Shown here piece by piece: positions 6,375 to 10,642 of a DNA stretch of 10,642 nucleotides. The translations under genes were made by a program, and so were the position numbers. Each line of letters opens with the position of its first letter. Within the stretch, counting starts at the first letter, position 1. The notes under the pieces are model-generated. The model was not told the DNA's origin. It saw only the letters and a list, made by a program, of their open reading frames with translations, and made no database searches. The stretch is taken from assembly GCA_050731755.1 (NCBI GenBank), contig JBOHPP010000035.1, positions 1 through 10,642 on the forward strand. Reading direction: 5' to 3'. The stretch is from JBOHPP01 sp050731755 (GTDB lineage Bacteria > Methylomirabilota > Methylomirabilia > Rokubacteriales > CSP1-6).

Positions 6375-7058
6375 ATGGGATCGTGCTACCGTTTCGGCGT
6401 GCGAGCAGGCTGCGCCGCCTTCCTGGCGATGCTCGTGATCGTCACGGTCCTCGTGGTAGGCATACCCTGGCTCGTGCGTGGAATTCTCGGAGAGCCAGAC
6501 CTCGGACCGGTCCTCAGCACCGCCGCTGACGCCGCGAGCGCCGAACGAAAGCTCGCAGTCCTCGTGCCGGGTCGGAAGCCCCGAGATGGATCGGGGGCCG
6601 GGCGGCAGACCATCGCCCTCTCCGAAGCCGAGGTCAACGCCTTCCTGGCCAAGCACCTTCCCGACCTCGCCGGTGCACCGCTGGGGGCCATTCGCCTCCG
6701 CCTGCACGAGGACAGGATGGTGGAGCTGGCCGCTCGCACCTCCTTGCGGGCCCCCCTCGGAGAGCTCGCCGGCTCAGACACCGCCGATCTTCTGCCATCG
6801 CGGTGGCTCGAGCAGCCGCTATGGCTCCGTCTCGACGGCGCGGCCCGGCTGGAGCAGGTGGGCGACGGAGGACGCCGCTACCTCCGCCTGGACGTCGAGC
6901 GTTTTCGTCTCGGCCGCCGACGCGTGCCGGCCTTCTTCTTGCGGCTCTTCCTCGACCCGACGACCCTCGGGCTGTTGCGCTGGCCGCTGCCGCCGACGGT
7001 GGAGGGCCTGGAGGTCGAGCGTGGGCGCGTCGTGATCAGGACGACGTCGTCGCGGTGA
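6375..7058 (+). CDS. Membrane-anchored protein of unknown function
   Basis: Not recognised with certainty. The 227-residue protein has a short basic N-terminus followed by one strongly hydrophobic segment (about 13-37), consistent with a signal anchor leaving the rest outside the cytoplasm. The remainder is soluble and Arg/Leu-rich. A stretch reading IALSEAEVNAFLAKHL (about 80-95) is followed by alternating strand-like segments (IRLRLHEDRMVELAA, YLRLDVERFRLGRRRVP) and a terminal VEGLEVERGRVVIRT strand. This layout loosely recalls extracytoplasmic beta-rich proteins such as the YpmS/DUF2140 type, but that is only an impression. The ATG has AAGGG at 6364-6368 with 6-nt spacing. It is divergent from hsp20 across a 155-bp region. 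No convincing promoter of its own was found. Its last 23 bp overlap the convergent DUF1844 gene. Confidence 0.8.
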   Translation: MGSCYRFGVRAGCAAFLAMLVIVTVLVVGIPWLVRGILGEPDLGPVLSTAADAASAERKLAVLVPGRKPRDGSGAGRQTIALSEAEVNAFLAKHLPDLAGAPLGAIRLRLHEDRMVELAARTSLRAPLGELAGSDTADLLPSRWLEQPLWLRLDGAARLEQVGDGGRRYLRLDVERFRLGRRRVPAFFLRLFLDPTTLGLLRWPLPPTVEGLEVERGRVVIRTTSSR

Positions 7059-7425
7059 CGTAGCGGAGGTGGAGGTCGTAGATCAGTTCGTCGAGCGCTT
7101 GGCTTTCTTCAGCGGTTCGGTGGCCTTCCGTCTTCTCGCGCAACAGCATCAAGGTGTCGATGAGTTCCGCTGCCTGCTGCGGGTCGCGGATGAGCTGCCC
7201 GGTGGCGGGGTCCTGAACACCCTCCAGCGCGGCCATCGCGAAGCTCGCCAGCGTCATGAAGAGGTTCACGAGGCTGCGTTGAGCCGATCCCGGCGGTCGC
7301 GGCCGGCCCGGTGCCCGCTCTCCGGCTTCCGGTGTCCACTGCTCGACGGATGGCGAGGGCTCATCATCGGGCCGGCGCCGCCGGTCCCTGACCTCGAAGC
7401 CGCGATCCGCGTCTTGCTCGGTCAT
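7036..7425 (-). CDS. DUF1844 domain protein
   Basis: Small protein of the DUF1844 family, whose function is not known. Residues 1-48 are charged, Pro-rich and probably disordered. The conserved domain follows (about 50-125), with SLVNLFMTLASFAMAALEG, LIDTLMLLREKTEGHRTAEE and a final LIYDLHLRYV helix, the usual DUF1844 pattern of a Leu/Met-rich helix followed by a helix carrying the conserved LxxKT motif. Length 129 is normal for the family. The ATG start is chosen because it is the first in frame and precedes the disordered tail; no clear ribosome binding site is visible, so the true start could be later. It is convergent with, and overlaps by 23 bp, the upstream plus-strand gene, and is divergent from mazG with 64 bp between. 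No functional link to either neighbour is evident. Confidence 0.85.
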   Translation of the reverse strand: MTEQDADRGFEVRDRRRRPDDEPSPSVEQWTPEAGERAPGRPRPPGSAQRSLVNLFMTLASFAMAALEGVQDPATGQLIRDPQQAAELIDTLMLLREKTEGHRTAEESQALDELIYDLHLRYVTATTSS

Positions 7426-7460
7426 GAGCGCGAACGTAGCACAGGCAAAAGTGCGTACTG

Positions 7461-7466
7461 TATAAT
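7461..7466 (+). promoter_or_regulatory. Consensus -10 box upstream of mazG
   Basis: TATAAT is a perfect -10 hexamer 23 nt before the mazG ATG, in a locally A+T-rich patch. No good -35 box occurs 16-18 nt upstream, so the promoter may need an activator or rely on other contacts. Transcription would start near 7473, giving a short leader that still includes the AGGT ribosome binding site at 7480-7483. It probably drives mazG, the macro gene and possibly pilB. Confidence 0.55.
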
Positions 7467-7489
7467 CACTTCACCCTTCAGGTACGGAC

Positions 7490-8311
7490 ATGGCCGAGTC
7501 CCCCGGCACCCTCTTCGATCGCTTGGTCGAGATCATGGCACGGCTTCGTGGGAACGGCGGCTGCCCCTGGGATCGCCAGCAGACCCGGACCACGTTGAAG
7601 GCGTACCTGATCGAGGAGGCCTACGAGGTCCTTGAAGCTCTCGAGGCGGGAAATGAAGCCCACCTCCAGGAGGAGTTGGGCGACGTGCTCCTGCAGGTGC
7701 TCTTTCATGCCCAGATCGCCAGCGAGCTGGGAAAGTTCGCCATCGGCGACGTCCTGCGGCGCCTCGTCGACAAGATGGTGCGGCGTCATCCGCACGTGTT
7801 CGGCGACGTCCCCGTGGCTACAGCCGAGGAGGCCCTCGCCCAGTGGGAGGCCCTCAAGCGCAGAGAGGCGGCCGCCGAGGGCCGCTCCCGCTCGGCGATC
7901 GACGGCGTTCCCCGGGCCTTGCCCGCGCTCCTCCGCGCGCAGCGCATGCAGGCCAAGGCCGCGCGGGTGCGGTTCGACTGGCCGGATGCCGGCGCCGCCT
8001 GGCAGAAGGTCGAGGAGGAGGTTCGTGAGTCAGCGGCGGTCATCGCCGGCGGGGATCGGGCCCGCGTCGCCGATGAGTTGGGTGATTTGCTCTTCTCCGT
8101 CGTGAACGTGGCGCGCCTGGCCGGCCTTGACGCGGAGGACGCGCTGAGCGGAGCCATCGAAAAGTTCCGACGCCGGTTCACAGACATGGAGGGTGACCTC
8201 CGCGGTCGCGGTCGACCCCTGGAAGGCGTGTCGCCCGAGGAAATGGAGCGCTCGTGGGAGATGGCCAAAGCCCAGGAACGCGCGCGGGCGCAAGACACCG
8301 GCTCCCCCTGA
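7490..8311 (+). CDS. mazG: Nucleoside triphosphate pyrophosphohydrolase MazG
   Basis: All-alpha NTP pyrophosphatase that hydrolyses nucleoside triphosphates to monophosphate and pyrophosphate, cleaning aberrant nucleotides and, in E. coli, lowering ppGpp under starvation. The 273 residues hold two MazG domains, the same layout as E. coli MazG (263). The N-terminal one begins with GGCPWDRQQT (23-32) and has metal-binding EE-xx-E (E42, E43, E46) and E62-xx-D65, followed by RRHPHVFGD (98-106). The C-terminal domain carries EEEVRE (175-180) and E196-xx-D199 (DELGDLLF). All expected acidic ligands are present in both. The ATG is preceded by AGGT with a 7-nt spacer. The frame ends 8 nt before the macro-domain gene. 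It is separate from any mazEF toxin pair; no toxin-antitoxin genes are visible nearby. Confidence 0.96.
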   Translation: MAESPGTLFDRLVEIMARLRGNGGCPWDRQQTRTTLKAYLIEEAYEVLEALEAGNEAHLQEELGDVLLQVLFHAQIASELGKFAIGDVLRRLVDKMVRRHPHVFGDVPVATAEEALAQWEALKRREAAAEGRSRSAIDGVPRALPALLRAQRMQAKAARVRFDWPDAGAAWQKVEEEVRESAAVIAGGDRARVADELGDLLFSVVNVARLAGLDAEDALSGAIEKFRRRFTDMEGDLRGRGRPLEGVSPEEMERSWEMAKAQERARAQDTGSP

Positions 8312-8319
8312 CCCCCACC

Positions 8320-8856
8320 ATGAAGCTCAAACTCGGCGCGACCACCATCTCCATCGAGCGCGGCGACATCGCGGACTGGGAGGTCGACGCGCTCGTCAAC
8401 GCCGCCAACTCGAGCCTGGCCATGGGGGCGGGCGTCGCCGGCGCCATCAAGCGTCGGGGGGGCGTCATCGTCGAGGAGGAGGCCATGCGGCAGGGGCCGG
8501 TCGAGGTGGGCGAGGCCGTGCTCACTACGGGCGGCAACCTCGCCGCGACCCACGTCATCCACGCCGCGGTCCTGGGTCCCGATCTCAAGACCGATGCCGA
8601 GACGATCGCCAAGACGACCAAGGCGGTGCTGGCCATGGCCATCAAGCACCGCATCACCTCCCTGGCCCTGCCGGCACTGGGGACCGGCGTCGGGCACGTC
8701 GCGCCGGGGGTTTCCGCGGAGGCGATGCTCAACGAGGTCCTCGCCCATGTCAAAAAGGGGCAGTCCAGCCTGCGCCGGGTGGTCTTCGTGCTCTACCAGG
8801 ACGAAGCCTACCGAGCATTTATTGAGACATTGAAGCGCCTGGGCGGAGTGAAGTAA
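8320..8856 (+). CDS. Macro-domain protein, probable ADP-ribose (derivative) binding or hydrolysis
   Basis: Stand-alone macro domain of 178 residues, expected to bind ADP-ribose and possibly hydrolyse O-acetyl-ADP-ribose or ADP-ribosylated targets. The pocket signatures are all present: GDI (15-17), DALVNAANSSL (23-33) with the N-A-A-N adenine/ribose element, the Gly-rich GAGVAGAIKRRGG loop (36-48), GGNL (71-74) and LPALGTGVG (117-125). The start is taken at the ATG of 8320 because it lies just before the first beta strand. An in-frame GTG at 8254 would add 22 low-complexity residues inside mazG and looks unlikely. No Shine-Dalgarno sequence precedes the ATG (the leader is C-rich); with the mazG stop only 8 nt away, translation by reinitiation is plausible. 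With MazG it may form a small nucleotide-metabolite clean-up pair (inference). The substrate and any catalytic activity are unknown. Confidence 0.9.
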   Translation: MKLKLGATTISIERGDIADWEVDALVNAANSSLAMGAGVAGAIKRRGGVIVEEEAMRQGPVEVGEAVLTTGGNLAATHVIHAAVLGPDLKTDAETIAKTTKAVLAMAIKHRITSLALPALGTGVGHVAPGVSAEAMLNEVLAHVKKGQSSLRRVVFVLYQDEAYRAFIETLKRLGGVK

Positions 8857-8866
8857 GACTGAGGTA

Positions 8867-10609
8867 GTGGCACAAGCAAAGCCCGGGCAGGCTATCAACC
8901 GGCGACTGGGGGATCTCCTGGTCGCCGAGGGGCTCATCAGCCAGGAGCAGCTTCTCAAGGCCCTGCGTGAGCAGAAGGGGACCACCGAGAAGCTGGGTTC
9001 GATCCTGGTCCGTCTCAACCTCCTCACCGAAGAGCAGCTGATCGGCTTCCTGTCCCGCCAGTACGGCATTCCCTCCATGACGCTCTCCCAGCTCGACGTG
9101 GACGCCGAGGTGCTCAAGCTGGTGCCGGCGGCCATCGCCAAGAAGTACGAGGTGTTGCCGGTCAAGCGCGTCGGCAACACGCTCACCCTGGCCATGGCCG
9201 ATCCCACGAACGTCTTCGCGCTGGACGACATCGCCTTCATGACCAATCTGCAGGTGCTGCCGGTCGTCGCCTCCCAGGCCGCCATCCGGAAGGCGATCGA
9301 CCGCAGTTACGAGGGGCAGGGGGGCGCCGTCACCGAGATCCTGAGCGAGTTGGCCACCGACGTCACCGCCGCCGCCGTCGAAGTCCTCGAGGACAACGAG
9401 GCGGGCGCCAAGCTCGACGTCATCGAGCTAAAGGAGTCGGCGGACGAGGCGCCGGTGGTGAAGCTGGTGAACATGGTCCTGGCGGACGCCATCCAGAAGC
9501 GGGCCTCGGACATCCACTTCGAACCCTATGAGAAGGTGTACCGGATCCGCTTCCGCATCGACGGCGTGCTCCAGGAGATGCTGGCTCCCCCCAAACGGCT
9601 GGAGCCGGCCATCAACTCGCGACTGAAGATCATGTCAAACCTGGACATCGCCGAGCGGCGACTGCCCCAGGACGGGCGGATCAGGCTGCGCTACGCCACC
9701 CGGGAGATCGATTTCCGCGTGTCGATCCTGCCCACGATCTATGGCGAGAAGGCGGTGCTCCGGATCCTGGACAAAGACGCCCTCCGGCTGGACCTGGCCC
9801 AGCTGGGGTTCGACCCCTCGAGCCTGGAGTACTTCCAGAAGGCGATCCACCAGCCGTACGGGATGGTGTTGATCACGGGCCCCACGGGGTCGGGCAAGAC
9901 GACGACGCTCTACTCGGCGATCCACACCATCAACTCGCCGGACCACAACATCATGACGGCCGAGGACCCGGTCGAATACAACCTCAAAGGGGTCAATCAG
10001 GTCCAGGTCAACGAGAGCGTGGGGCGAACGTTCGCCGCGGTGCTCCGCTCGTTCCTGCGCCAGGACCCCGACGTGATCCTGGTGGGAGAGACTCGTGACC
10101 TGGAGACAGCGCAGATCGCCATCCGGGCGGCGCTGACCGGGCACCTGGTCTTCTCCACGCTGCACACCAACGACTGTACGTCCACCGTGGCGCGGCTCGT
10201 TGACATGGGGATCCCGCCGTTCTTGATCGCTTCCTCCTTGGTGCTGATCCTCGCCCAACGGCTGGGGCGCAAGGTCTGCAAGGACTGTCGGGAGCCCCAT
10301 GAGATCGAGGAGGCCAGCCTGGCGCCTTACGGCCATCAGCCGCAGGGGCAGGGAGCGGTGACCATCTATAAGGGCAAAGGCTGCCCGGCCTGTAACTTCA
10401 CAGGAATGAAGGGGCGGGTGGCCCTCTACGAAGTCATGCCGGTCACACCGGAGTTGCGCGATATGATCCTCAAAGGCGCGCCCACCAGCGAGTTGCGTAC
10501 GGTGGCGCAGTCGCAGGGCGTGAGAACGCTCCGTCAGGCCGGGCTCGCCAAAGTCTTGGAAGGCGTGACGACGGTGGAGGAGGTGCTGCGGGTCACCGTC
10601 GCCGAATAG
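8867..10609 (+). CDS. pilB: Type IV pilus extension ATPase PilB (GspE/PilB family)
   Basis: Cytoplasmic hexameric ATPase that powers pilus polymerisation by acting on the inner-membrane platform PilC. The 580 residues begin with an MshEN/T2SSE_N domain. Two 24-residue motifs, 13-36 (RLGDLLVAEG...Q) and 42-65 (KLGSILVRLN...Q), are joined by a 5-residue spacer, the pattern known to bind cyclic di-GMP in MshE. The ATPase core has ASDIHFEP (213-220), Walker A GPTGSGKTTT (338-347), the Asp box (TAEDPVEY, 364-371), Walker B DPDVILVGE (400-408) and the His box GHLVFSTLHTND (425-436). Four cysteines (471, 474, 506, 509) form the usual zinc site. The start is GTG at 8867, the only option before an in-frame stop at 8849; GAGG sits very close to it. 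A type II secretion GspE is the alternative, but PilB is favoured by length and the tandem N-terminal motif. Confidence 0.92.
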   Translation: MAQAKPGQAINRRLGDLLVAEGLISQEQLLKALREQKGTTEKLGSILVRLNLLTEEQLIGFLSRQYGIPSMTLSQLDVDAEVLKLVPAAIAKKYEVLPVKRVGNTLTLAMADPTNVFALDDIAFMTNLQVLPVVASQAAIRKAIDRSYEGQGGAVTEILSELATDVTAAAVEVLEDNEAGAKLDVIELKESADEAPVVKLVNMVLADAIQKRASDIHFEPYEKVYRIRFRIDGVLQEMLAPPKRLEPAINSRLKIMSNLDIAERRLPQDGRIRLRYATREIDFRVSILPTIYGEKAVLRILDKDALRLDLAQLGFDPSSLEYFQKAIHQPYGMVLITGPTGSGKTTTLYSAIHTINSPDHNIMTAEDPVEYNLKGVNQVQVNESVGRTFAAVLRSFLRQDPDVILVGETRDLETAQIAIRAALTGHLVFSTLHTNDCTSTVARLVDMGIPPFLIASSLVLILAQRLGRKVCKDCREPHEIEEASLAPYGHQPQGQGAVTIYKGKGCPACNFTGMKGRVALYEVMPVTPELRDMILKGAPTSELRTVAQSQGVRTLRQAGLAKVLEGVTTVEEVLRVTVAE

Positions 10610-10624
10610 GCCTCTGGAGGATCT

Positions 10625-10642
10625 ATGGCGGCAACGATGGCT
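10625..10642 (+). CDS. Start of a gene cut by the window edge, possibly pilT or pilC
   Basis: Six codons (MAATMA) are visible after an ATG with a strong GGAGG at 10616-10620, 15 nt past the pilB stop. In many bacteria pilB is followed by pilT or pilC, so a pilus gene is likely, but six residues cannot tell which. Confidence 0.55.

Noticed and set aside
6375..7058. A promoter for the plus-strand gene in the shared upstream region
   Set aside because: No pair of -35 and -10 boxes with acceptable spacing was found on the plus strand between 6270 and 6360.
7490..8311. MazG as part of a toxin-antitoxin or phage-defence locus
   Set aside because: It is the full two-domain housekeeping form with all metal ligands, and no mazE/mazF-like or defence genes lie nearby.
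7786..9285. 499-codon open frame antisense to mazG, the macro gene and pilB
   Set aside because: It spans three recognisable genes on the other strand and its translation is Ser/Arg-rich without family features, typical of a GC-rich shadow frame.

Overview
This is a GC-rich bacterial window with tightly packed genes and no gap over about 155 bp. It has no phage, insertion sequence, CRISPR, rRNA or tRNA signal. The gene set (an HspR-type heat-shock operon, DUF1844, MazG and a type IV pilus ATPase) suggests a Gram-negative-type environmental bacterium. A lineage such as Methylomirabilota/Rokubacteria or a deltaproteobacterium-like group would fit, but that placement is inferred from gene content and composition, not demonstrated.

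Left half (54-6316, minus strand): a protein quality-control operon, transcribed right to left as hsp20 - dnaK - dnaJ-like - hspR - lon. A well-formed sigma70-type promoter (TTGACA, 17-nt spacer, TATATA) lies upstream of hsp20. A HAIR-like inverted repeat with the exact 7-nt spacer overlaps its -35 box and spacer, so the operon's own HspR probably represses it. In Streptomyces HspR uses DnaK as co-repressor, so this operon may encode its whole feedback loop. No grpE is present. The DnaJ-like protein is unusual: its HPD motif reads SPD, its Gly/Phe region is very short, and it keeps only two of the four cysteine motifs. A perfect 13-bp GC-only hairpin separates hsp20 from dnaK and may set their relative expression. 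Another inverted repeat follows lon and may be its terminator.

Middle (6375-7425): a membrane-anchored protein of unknown function (plus strand) converges on, and overlaps by 23 bp, a DUF1844 gene (minus strand).

Right half (7426-10642, plus strand): a perfect TATAAT -10 box precedes mazG (two-domain NTP pyrophosphohydrolase). A macro-domain protein follows 8 nt later, then pilB 10 nt after that (type IV pilus extension ATPase). PilB has an N-terminal MshEN-like tandem motif that predicts cyclic di-GMP binding. The last bases hold a ribosome binding site and the first six codons of another gene, plausibly pilT or pilC. The short gaps suggest mazG, the macro gene and pilB are co-transcribed. 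Nothing here is clearly a wholly new system; the altered DnaJ within a self-regulated, grpE-less operon is the most unusual point.
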